A DNA stretch of 25,076 nt from UBA9554 sp038205135 (GTDB taxonomy: Bacteria; Pseudomonadota; Alphaproteobacteria; Rhodobacterales; Rhodobacteraceae), in NCBI GenBank assembly GCA_038205135.1, contig JBBRCF010000045.1, positions 1-25,076 on the forward strand. The letters are read 5' to 3'. This document shows positions 7,841 through 13,551 of the stretch, piece by piece. The notes beneath the pieces were generated by a model that saw only the letters and a program-made list of their open reading frames with translations, was not told the origin of the DNA and ran no database searches. Each line of letters starts with the position of its first letter. Positions within the stretch are counted from its first letter, which is position 1. A program made the translations under genes and the position numbers.

Positions 7841-8563
7841 ATGGATGATATCGACTTTGCGCTGTCGCTGCAGGCGATCAACCGCCCGCAGGCCGTGATC
7901 ACCCATGTCGCGACCCGCACTGCCCCCGTCGGGTTTCCCATTGTCGCAATCTGGGCCCTGCCGCCGCCCGATGACCCCTATCCCCGCGACTTTCTGGTGC
8001 ACAACTTTCCCGCCGAATGGGAACGCCTCTATTTAGAAGACGGCATTGGCCCGCACGACCCCACCCGCCTGTCCGCGCAAGTCGTCGGCGCCCCGATCAC
8101 ATTGACCGAAGTGCTGCGCGGCGAGGCGGGTTTCCTACCTACGCCGCAGACCCTGCATGTTGTGGCCGTCGCCACCTCCTTTGGCGGGTCCGAGGCGCTG
8201 ATCGTACCGGTGTTCGGCCCGCATGGGTATCGCGGCGTGGTCACCTTTGTCGGCCCCGGACCGGAACCTGATCCGCGCACCCGGATGGCCCTGCATCATC
8301 TGGGCATCCACGCCCACAATCATCTGCTGGACCTGCACACCCGCAAGGCCGCCGTCGAAGGCAACGCCGCGCTGTCCCCGCGCGAAATCGCCGTGCTGGC
8401 CGCCGCCCGCCGCGGCGCGCGCGACGAAGATATCGCCACCGAACTGGGCATCACCGCGCGCACCGTGCGTCACCATTTCGTGAACGCCCGCCGCAAACTG
8501 CACAGCCGCACCCGGCTCGAGGCGATCGCCCGCGCGACAAACCTGCATTTGCTGGGGCGTTAG
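7841..8563 (+). CDS. LuxR-family regulator with acyl-homoserine-lactone-type domain (solo)
   Basis: A 240-residue transcription regulator. The N-terminal part carries the spaced residues of an autoinducer-binding domain: W60, Y64 and D73 in the EWERLY...HDP segment, with the same 4- and 13-residue spacing as W57, Y61 and D70 of TraR. The C-terminal LuxR helix-turn-helix starts at LSPREIAVLAAA (178 on; E182 is the conserved Glu) and continues through DIATELGITARTVRHHFVNARRKL. No luxI-type synthase is in the window, so it looks like a LuxR solo that listens to a signal made elsewhere or to another ligand. Start: ATG 7841, preceded by a G-rich stretch; an in-frame GTG at 7832 is possible. Dyads lie on both sides, at 7813-7826 and 8571-8601. 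Confidence 0.85.
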   Translation: MDDIDFALSLQAINRPQAVITHVATRTAPVGFPIVAIWALPPPDDPYPRDFLVHNFPAEWERLYLEDGIGPHDPTRLSAQVVGAPITLTEVLRGEAGFLPTPQTLHVVAVATSFGGSEALIVPVFGPHGYRGVVTFVGPGPEPDPRTRMALHHLGIHAHNHLLDLHTRKAAVEGNAALSPREIAVLAAARRGARDEDIATELGITARTVRHHFVNARRKLHSRTRLEAIARATNLHLLGR

Positions 8564-8570
8564 CGCGACA

Positions 8571-8601
8571 CTGTCAGAACTGACAGCTGTCACTTGTGAC
8601 A
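8571..8601. promoter_or_regulatory. Tandem dyads, lux/las-box-like
   Basis: Two adjacent palindromes lie just after the luxR stop. The first (8571-8586) is CTGTCAG-AA-CTGACAG, a perfect 7-2-7 dyad matching the CTGnCAG-nn-CTGnCAG plan of well-known lux/las-type boxes. The second (8588-8601) is TGTCAC-TT-GTGACA. Together they give four half-sites, TGTCA-N4-TGACA-GC-TGTCA-N4-TGACA, with centres 16 bp apart. They lie about 100 bp before the exported VPLPA protein gene and no T-run follows, so an operator is more likely than a terminator. Confidence 0.6.
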
Positions 8602-8698
8602 ATTGCGGCGGTCCGCAGTTTCCCGCCACCATTAACCCTGTTGTGGGCGTCCGCCCGGGCCGCCTCCCATCATCTGGGTGCGTATCAGGAGAGTTTGA

Positions 8699-9538
8699 AT
8701 GACCAGAAAATTGATCGCGGCGCTCGCCGTCGCCCTTCCCCTTGCCGGACCTGCGCTTGCCGCACAGGTAAACCTTTCGGGGTTTACTCCCACGGGTCGG
8801 GGCGCGGCAGTCCCCGAAAACTGGGTTTTCAATGATGGCGGCTTTGTCGTCACAAGTGGCCCCTTTCAGAACGCACTGGATCCAGCATTCCTCGGCGGAG
8901 CCGAGAACGTGCAGGGCAAGTCGCTGGAGGCGTCGGTGCTGGTACGACCGCCGTCGCCCCAAGCGCTCAACAGGGTTGGCTTCGCCATCGGCATCGACCC
9001 CGGCGAGGGCTTTTTAGATCTCGTGCCGGTCGACTACTGGCTGATCGACTGGCAGGGATCTGATCAGAGTTTTTTCGCGGACCAAGTCTTGGCTGGTCTC
9101 GCGCTTTCGCATGTGACCGGGCGAGGAGCGGGCACTCAGATCTGGACTCACAACCGGCTCACAGGAAACAACTTCAATAGCGGGCCCGGCTTTGTCGTGG
9201 AGGAAGTCGCGCGCGGCACGAACCTCGGCCGAACCGGCTGGACGCCGGAAACGCTTTATGACTTCCGCATCGACTTCACCTCGACCCTGATCGAGGTCTT
9301 TGTGGACGACGTGCTCGAGATCAGCCATGCGGGCAGCTTCACCGACGGCAGCTTCGCCTTCCTCACAGCGGGCCAGAAGGGCGCAATTTTCCAGTTGGAC
9401 TCCAGCGCATTCGCAACGACCGACCCGGTGTTCCCGATTGATCCGCCGAACCCGTCAGTGGTCCCGCTGCCGGCCGGGTTGTCCCTGATGCTGGCGGCCC
9501 TTGGCATGTTCGGCCTGTTGCGCCGCAGGACGGTCTGA
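8699..9538 (+). CDS. Exported lectin-like protein with VPLPA-CTERM sorting tail
   Basis: A 279-residue secreted protein. Residues 1 to about 22 form a signal peptide (basic start, hydrophobic core, GPALAA cleavage region). The middle looks like a beta-sandwich of the thrombospondin C-terminal/concanavalin-like type: VGFAIGIDPG, then DYWLIDWQGSDQ, and later LIEVFVDDVLEI with GSFAFLTAGQKGAIFQ, in the order seen in such domains. The last 25 residues start VPLPAGLSLMLAALG at 255 and end LLRRR, the motif-helix-arginine plan of a VPLPA-type PEP-CTERM tail, recognised by an exosortase. The ATG follows CAGGAGAG. Codon use is less strictly G/C-ending than in neighbours, a weak hint of transfer. No exosortase or polysaccharide genes are in view. 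The dyads upstream suggest control by the LuxR regulator. Confidence 0.75.
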   Translation: MTRKLIAALAVALPLAGPALAAQVNLSGFTPTGRGAAVPENWVFNDGGFVVTSGPFQNALDPAFLGGAENVQGKSLEASVLVRPPSPQALNRVGFAIGIDPGEGFLDLVPVDYWLIDWQGSDQSFFADQVLAGLALSHVTGRGAGTQIWTHNRLTGNNFNSGPGFVVEEVARGTNLGRTGWTPETLYDFRIDFTSTLIEVFVDDVLEISHAGSFTDGSFAFLTAGQKGAIFQLDSSAFATTDPVFPIDPPNPSVVPLPAGLSLMLAALGMFGLLRRRTV

Positions 9539-9569
9539 CCGGCACCCGGGCACGGCTGACCGTTCGGGC

Positions 9570-10376
9570 CTACAGGTCCAGTTCGACCCAGACCGGCACA
9601 TGGTCCGACGGTTTGTCGTGCCCGCGGATGTCGCGATCGATCCCTACGTCGCGCAGCAGGTCGGCGGCCTGCGGGCTGAGCAGCACATGGTCGATGCGGA
9701 TGCCGTCATCGCGGTTCCACGCCCCGGCCTGATAATCCCAGAAGGTATAATGGCCGCGACCGTTTGTCCGCGCCCTGAACGCATCCGTCAGACCCAGATT
9801 GACCAGCCGCCGGAACGCATCGCGGCTATCCAGCCGGAACAGCGCATCGTCGCGCCATGCATCGGGGCGTTTCGCATCTTCGGCCTGCGGGATGATGTTG
9901 TAATCGCCCGCCATCAGGAACGGCATTTCGCTGGCCAGCAACGCGGCGGCGCGCGCGCGCAGTCGCGCCATCCACGCCAGCTTGTAGGCGTATTTTCCGC
10001 CCGGCACCGGGGTTCCGTCCGCGCCGATGTCCACCGGATTGCCATTCGGCAGATACAGCCCGCAAACCCGCAGCGCCGATTTGCCAACCACGGTCGCTTC
10101 GATCCAGCGCGCCTGGGGATCGGCGTCATCGCCGGGCAGGCCGCGTGTCACATCCTCTAGCGGCCATTTCGACAGGATCGCCACCCCGTTGAAGCTTTTT
10201 TGCCCATGAGTGACGACGGCGTAGCCGCGATCCTCCAGCGGTTCGCGCGGAAACGGGGCATCCTCGGACTTGATTTCCTGCAGCACGACCACGTCGGGGC
10301 GGGCAGCGTCCAGCCACAAACACAGCGCATCCAGCCGCGCCTTGATGCCGTTCACGTTGAATGTCGCGATCTTCAT
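9570..10376 (-). CDS. xthA: Exodeoxyribonuclease III (AP endonuclease)
   Basis: A 268-residue exonuclease/endonuclease/phosphatase-fold enzyme that cuts DNA at abasic sites and degrades 3' ends in base-excision repair. Seen: N7 in MKIATFNVNGIKARL, metal ligand E34 in LQEIKSED, D158 and N160 in GDYNIIP, and the catalytic SDH near the end (257-259). Length matches the bacterial ExoIII family. The start is ATG 10376, the family N-terminus; the in-frame upstream extension to 10517 runs through short tandem repeats and is not expected to be translated. It converges with the VPLPA gene. In related bacteria xthA often lies near erpA; here the repeat-peptide cassette separates them. Confidence 0.95.
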   Translation of the reverse strand: MKIATFNVNGIKARLDALCLWLDAARPDVVVLQEIKSEDAPFPREPLEDRGYAVVTHGQKSFNGVAILSKWPLEDVTRGLPGDDADPQARWIEATVVGKSALRVCGLYLPNGNPVDIGADGTPVPGGKYAYKLAWMARLRARAAALLASEMPFLMAGDYNIIPQAEDAKRPDAWRDDALFRLDSRDAFRRLVNLGLTDAFRARTNGRGHYTFWDYQAGAWNRDDGIRIDHVLLSPQAADLLRDVGIDRDIRGHDKPSDHVPVWVELDL

Positions 10377-10426
10377 GCCGGGAATCCCCTTCTGGCTGCG
10401 CCTTAATGCCTGCCCGACCACGCTTA

Positions 10427-10498
10427 GACAAGCCGGTGACAAGCCGGTCCGCTGCCTGCATCGGGGGACGATTCGGGAGACGATTCGGGGGACTGTTC
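10427..10498. repeat. Two sets of short tandem repeats
   Basis: GACAAGCCGGT occurs twice in tandem without mismatch (10427-10437, 10438-10448). Fifteen bases further on, a 12-bp unit occurs three times: GGGGGACGATTC (10463-10474), GGGAGACGATTC (10475-10486) and GGGGGACTGTTC (10487-10498). These lie upstream of xthA on the minus strand. They look like replication-slippage products and could change promoter spacing. Confidence 0.8.
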
Positions 10499-10586
10499 CG
10501 GGAATCTCGGAGGGCATCCGCCTGTTGCGCGACCAACGGGTGAGTTATCCACAGAAAAATCACAACTTAAAGGAGAGTCTAATCCA

Positions 10587-10646
10587 TTGAGTTTTCATCG
10601 GCTTATCGCTGACTGCCCCGGGGATCGCGATTCGATTACCCGTTAA
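10587..10646 (+). CDS. Candidate 19-aa leader peptide
   Basis: A TTG-initiated frame of 19 codons (starts MSFHRLIADCPGD, stop TAA 10644-10646) lies 11 bp after a strong AAAGGAG. It is 89 bp upstream of the repeat-peptide gene, in an AT-rich leader. It could be a translated leader or simply chance next to a purine run; no run of identical codons suggests classical attenuation. Confidence 0.15.
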   Translation: MSFHRLIADCPGDRDSITR

Positions 10647-10735
10647 AGACGAATAAAATTCGTTGCGCAACACGCTACACGTGCAATCCTCGGGTCATTC
10701 GCAACCGTCACTTCTGACACACCTGGGAGACTACA

Positions 10736-11116
10736 ATGACCGCACTGCGCCAAACTGCCCCGCTCGCCCGCCACGTAGCCACCTCCGACCTGTTTTCGGG
10801 TGAAGGTTGTGCAATGTTTTCATCCGGTTCCGCCCTGCGGACCACTGCCCTGATGACGGGTGACGCGGTCGAGGCGTTCTCGTCCGGTTCCGCCCCCCGC
10901 GCAGCCACAGGCGACCTGACAGGCGCGTTTTCGTCGGGGTCAGTGCATACCGCATCCGCCACAATGACCGGTGACGCGGTCGAGGCGTTCTCGTCCGGTT
11001 CCGCCCCCCGCGCAACCACAGGCGACCTGACAGGCGCGTTTTCGTCGGGGTCAGCCCCCACGAGCCTGGTGGCACAGCAGGGCGATGCCACCGGCGCGTT
11101 CTCGTCCGGATCGTGA
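10736..11116 (+). CDS. Repeat peptide with six FSSGS motifs (candidate multi-core precursor)
   Basis: A 126-residue protein of no family I recognise. Residues 1-19 (MTALRQTAPLARHVATSD...) form a non-repetitive, leader-like N-terminus with no signal peptide. Then FSSGS occurs at 28-32, 48-52, 65-69, 85-89, 102-106 and 122-126, so the spacing alternates exactly 20, 17, 20, 17, 20. From the second copy on, each is preceded by [TQ]GDxx[EG]A. The protein ends on the last FSSGS. The only cysteine is C25, in FSGEGCAMFSSGS. Ser, Thr, Gly, Ala and Asp dominate. A GGGAG Shine-Dalgarno lies 7 bp before the ATG. It heads an operon with an unknown 358-residue protein and an EamA permease, the arrangement expected of a modified, exported peptide precursor. 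An alternative is a small beta-solenoid-like structural protein. That it is coding is likely; its role is inference. Confidence 0.75.
   Translation: MTALRQTAPLARHVATSDLFSGEGCAMFSSGSALRTTALMTGDAVEAFSSGSAPRAATGDLTGAFSSGSVHTASATMTGDAVEAFSSGSAPRATTGDLTGAFSSGSAPTSLVAQQGDATGAFSSGS
10859..11053 (+). repeat. 111-bp tandem duplication inside the repeat-peptide gene
   Basis: The 84-bp segments 10859-10942 and 10970-11053 are identical except for one base (G at 10904, A at 11015, which changes Ala to Thr). The period is 111 bp, or 37 codons. Near-identity even at third codon positions points to recent duplication or gene conversion rather than old repeats kept by protein selection alone. Confidence 0.92.
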
Positions 11117-11158
11117 TGAAGTGCGGGCGCCAAGCTGCTGATAGAAGGAGATGATCCA

Positions 11159-12235
11159 ATGTCGAATATCCTGACGTTTCGCGCCCGCCCCCCACACCAA
11201 ACCGATGATCAGCGCCGCGCGGCGCTGATCGCCACCTTTGCCGACCATCGCCGGGGACCCGATGATGTGTTCTGGCTGAAGGAAAACGCCGAAATGCTGA
11301 ATATCCTCGAATGCACCGGCCTTGGCGCACCTGCTGCGGCGCTGGCACCGTTTGACGAATTTCATGCCACGCTCGAACGCCGTCTGGGGTTCTTCCCGCA
11401 ATACTACCGGTTCATGTTGTCGATCGCGCTGGACCTTGAAGCACTTGGTATATCTGGCAACAAGGCCGAGATTCTGGTTGAATGGGCCTGGCGTCAGGGT
11501 CTGGCACAGGCGGAAATGTCCGATCTGCAACGGGCAGAGGCGCGCCGGCTGATGCTGCGCCGGGGCCGCGATCCGATGACGGGTGATGGCGGGCTGGATG
11601 ACCGGCTGCGCGCGTTCACGGCCCGCACGGCGACCTTTGCCATGCCGAACAAGAAAGCCGCCTATGAATTGACGCATATCGTGTTCTACCTGTCGGAATA
11701 TGGGCGCCACGCCCCGAACCTGCCGCCAGAGACGCGGCAAAGCCTGCATTTTGCCGGCACGCTGGCGTTTCTGGATCAGAACGCCGATCTGCTGGCCGAG
11801 GTCTGTGTGGCAATGCGCTATGCCGGTCTGGTGCCGCCCACGTTGTGGGAGGCGTGGATTGCCGATGAAATGCGGCTGTATGCCTTGCGCGGGCCCGACG
11901 CCGGGTCGGTTCTGGATGATTATCATGAGTATCTGGTCGGAAACTGGGCGATGACCCAGTCGGGACGGCCAGCCTTTGCCGCCGAGGTGCCCGACGGGCA
12001 GGTGATCTTTCATGCCGCCGACGGGCGATCGACGGCGCTGCGGGAAATGTCGGAACGGATGTTTGCCACCACGGCGGCGCGGTCCGATGACTGGGGCCAC
12101 ATGCGGTCGGTGATCACCAATGGCATGACCGAACCGGCGCAAGAGGTTCTGTTGGCTGCAGAAACCGCCACACCCGATTTTGCTGCGTTCTTTGTCGGCT
12201 TTGCGCGCGCGGCCCAGCCCGGATCAAACGCGTGA
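11159..12235 (+). CDS. Uncharacterised 358-aa helical protein in repeat-peptide operon
   Basis: I do not recognise a characterised family. The sequence is mostly predicted alpha-helix, soluble, with no signal peptide and no membrane segment. Notable stretches are VFWLKENAEMLNILECTGL (about 38-56), RRLGFFPQYYRFMLSIALDL (about 76-95), and AYELTHIVFYLSEYG (about 165-179). The last has an invariant-looking His and aromatic cluster of the kind seen in uncharacterised enzymes with an LTHxxFYxx(D/E)(F/Y)G pattern. There are two cysteines and no obvious Walker, Rossmann, radical-SAM CxxxCxxC, ATP-grasp, LanC or YcaO motif. A very strong Shine-Dalgarno (AAGGAG, 8 bp before ATG) and a 42-bp gap link it to the repeat peptide; its stop overlaps the permease start. 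It is the natural candidate for a peptide-modifying, processing or binding protein, by position only. Confidence 0.8.
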   Translation: MSNILTFRARPPHQTDDQRRAALIATFADHRRGPDDVFWLKENAEMLNILECTGLGAPAAALAPFDEFHATLERRLGFFPQYYRFMLSIALDLEALGISGNKAEILVEWAWRQGLAQAEMSDLQRAEARRLMLRRGRDPMTGDGGLDDRLRAFTARTATFAMPNKKAAYELTHIVFYLSEYGRHAPNLPPETRQSLHFAGTLAFLDQNADLLAEVCVAMRYAGLVPPTLWEAWIADEMRLYALRGPDAGSVLDDYHEYLVGNWAMTQSGRPAFAAEVPDGQVIFHAADGRSTALREMSERMFATTAARSDDWGHMRSVITNGMTEPAQEVLLAAETATPDFAAFFVGFARAAQPGSNA

Positions 12236-13134
12236 CCCGCGCGTCGCTCCCGCACGCCGTCGCGATGGGGGCGATGCTGGTGGCCGGATACACCCTGCTG
12301 ATCGCGGCGGCCGACGCCGTGACAAGGACGGTCGGGGGCAGTTTCGCCGCACCGCAGCTGTTTGCCCTGTCGGGGCTGATCGTGGCCGGTCTGGCGTTTG
12401 TGACGGCGCGCGCCCGTCCCGGTCTGGGGGGCATCGCCACGGCGTATCCCCGGCTGATGGCAGCCCGGACGGGGGCCACCATTCTGGCGGCGCTGGGGTT
12501 TTTTCAGGCGTTCCGGATGCTGCCGTTTGCCGGGGTGTTCGTGTTCATCGGCGCGATGCCATTGATCGCGGCTTTGCTGGCGGGACCGGTGCTGGGCGAA
12601 CGGGTGCGGCCGATGGTCTGGGCCGTGCTGGGCCTGACCACGCTTGGGCTGACGTTTATGCAACCCGCCAGCATGGACAGTTTCGGGGCCGGCGATCTGG
12701 TCGGATTGGCGGCAGCCGGTTTCGGCACGCTGTCGATGCTGCTGGCCCGCCGGATGTGCCGCACGGAACCGCGCCTGCTGGCGCAGGTGTTCTGGCCCAA
12801 CCTCGGGCTGGGGGTGTCGATGGCGCTGGTGTTGCCGCTGTACTGGCAGCCAATGTCGGCCGGCGATCTGGCGCTTGTCGGCACTTATGCCGTGCTGCTG
12901 TTCGGCGCGCGCTGGTTGACGGTGGCGGCCCTGCGGCTGATCCCGGCGCATGTCGTCACGCCGTTGATGAACCTGCAATTCGTCTGGATGGTGATCATCG
13001 GTGCGGTCATCTGGCAGGAAACGCCGGATCCACACGTGTATCTTGGGGCGCTGCTGGTCGTCGCGGCCGGGGCGGTTCTGGTCTGGGACGAGGTTCACCC
13101 GGTCGCGCACCGCGCCACGTCACGGGGATCGTGA
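12232..13134 (+). CDS. EamA/DMT-family permease
   Basis: A 300-residue integral membrane protein with about ten hydrophobic segments in two halves, the usual size and plan of drug/metabolite transporters with two EamA domains. Typical family segments are VFVFIGAMPLIAALLAGPVL with GERVRP in the first half, and PLMNLQFVWMVIIGAVIWQE in the second. These proteins export amino acids, nucleosides or other small metabolites. The GTG start at 12232 sits in a GTGA overlap with the stop of the 358-residue gene, implying translational coupling. In this operon it may export the product of the repeat peptide or a small molecule made by the unknown protein; DMT permeases are not classical peptide exporters, so the latter deserves equal weight. 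Confidence 0.88.
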   Translation: MTRASLPHAVAMGAMLVAGYTLLIAAADAVTRTVGGSFAAPQLFALSGLIVAGLAFVTARARPGLGGIATAYPRLMAARTGATILAALGFFQAFRMLPFAGVFVFIGAMPLIAALLAGPVLGERVRPMVWAVLGLTTLGLTFMQPASMDSFGAGDLVGLAAAGFGTLSMLLARRMCRTEPRLLAQVFWPNLGLGVSMALVLPLYWQPMSAGDLALVGTYAVLLFGARWLTVAALRLIPAHVVTPLMNLQFVWMVIIGAVIWQETPDPHVYLGALLVVAAGAVLVWDEVHPVAHRATSRGS

Positions 13135-13161
13135 CGCACGGACGGGCCAACAGCACAGCGG

Positions 13162-13479
13162 TCAGACCGAGAACGAAATCCCGCAGCCGCAGCTGGACGT
13201 GGCATTGGGATTTTCGATCACGAACCGCGCGCCGATCAATTCGTCCGAAAAATCGACCACCGCGCCGGTCAGAAACGGCAGCGACACGGTATCGACCGCA
13301 ACCCGCTGTCCGGCGCTTTCAAGGATCATGTCGTCCGCCGCCGGATCATCCAGCCGGATATCGTACTGAAATCCCGAACACCCGCCCCCCAATACCGCAA
13401 CGCGTAGCGCCTTTGGAGCTGCGTCGATTTCCGACAGACGGGCAAAAGCGCGTTCGGTAACCCTTGGGGGGATCTGCAT
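13162..13479 (-). CDS. erpA: Iron-sulfur cluster insertion protein (A-type carrier)
   Basis: A 105-residue HesB/IscA-fold protein that receives Fe-S clusters from the scaffold and delivers them to apo-enzymes. The three ligand cysteines are present: C34 in GGGCSGFQYD and C97/C99 in SSCGCGISF at the C-terminus. Length and spacing fit ErpA/IscA. It is transcribed away from dgt, a divergent pairing common in Rhodobacteraceae, and converges with the permease across only 27 bp. Telling ErpA from IscA by sequence alone is uncertain; the genomic context (beside dgt, no isc or suf genes) favours ErpA. Confidence 0.9.
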   Translation of the reverse strand: MQIPPRVTERAFARLSEIDAAPKALRVAVLGGGCSGFQYDIRLDDPAADDMILESAGQRVAVDTVSLPFLTGAVVDFSDELIGARFVIENPNATSSCGCGISFSV

Positions 13480-13551
13480 GGTGTTTATGTTTCCCTTCCG
13501 ATGTGACTGAAATATAAGCGCCGCAAGCCGAAGTCACAAGAGACCCGCATC
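13480..13551. promoter_or_regulatory. Divergent promoter region erpA/dgt
   Basis: A 72-bp region between the two start codons. TATAAG at 13513-13518 could be a -10 box for dgt, but the hexamer 17 bp upstream (TTTCCC) is a poor -35. GTGAC (13503-13507) and GTCAC form a short inverted repeat around this box. Both genes must be driven from here. Confidence 0.35.

Larger units (their letters stand above)
10377..10735. other. 359-bp divergent intergenic region (xthA / repeat-peptide operon)
   Basis: This region must hold the promoters of both xthA (-) and the repeat-peptide operon (+). Besides the tandem repeats it contains TTATCCACA at 10545-10553, an exact match to the DnaA-box 9-mer; AAAGGAG at 10569-10575 followed by a 19-codon frame with a TTG start (10587-10646); CGAAT-AAA-ATTCG (10650-10662); and the 10-bp palindrome GTTGCGCAAC (10662-10671). 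The part from about 10550 to 10665 is clearly AT-richer than the surroundings. No confident -35/-10 pair was found. Confidence 0.5.

Noticed and set aside
10377..10517. 47-residue N-terminal extension of exonuclease III
   Set aside because: It translates the short tandem repeats (PRIVSRIVPR) and precedes the conserved MKIATFNVNG start.
10545..10553. Replication origin signalled by the DnaA box
   Set aside because: Only one exact box was found, without a cluster, dnaA, parAB, repC or other origin genes nearby.
10663..10675. TTGCGCAACACGC shared with 4794-4806 upstream of the DUF2927 gene
   Set aside because: A few shared 13-mers are expected by chance in 25 kb. The two copies differ in orientation relative to their genes.
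10857..11110. Evenly spaced repeats suggestive of a CRISPR array
   Set aside because: Repeats keep the reading frame, the spacers are also duplicated, unit lengths alternate 60/51 bp, and there are no cas genes.
10708..11348. Long open frames on the minus strand through the repeat region (repeated DPDENAPV-like and TPTKTRLSGR-like peptides)
   Set aside because: They are mirror images of the plus-strand repeat, lack ribosome sites, run into the 358-residue gene, and oppose the operon direction. The plus frame has a Shine-Dalgarno and co-directional neighbours.
11575..11589. GATGACGGGTGA in the 358-residue gene matching the repeat unit of the peptide gene
   Set aside because: A 12-base match in GC-rich coding DNA is expected by chance and does not extend to the neighbouring codons.
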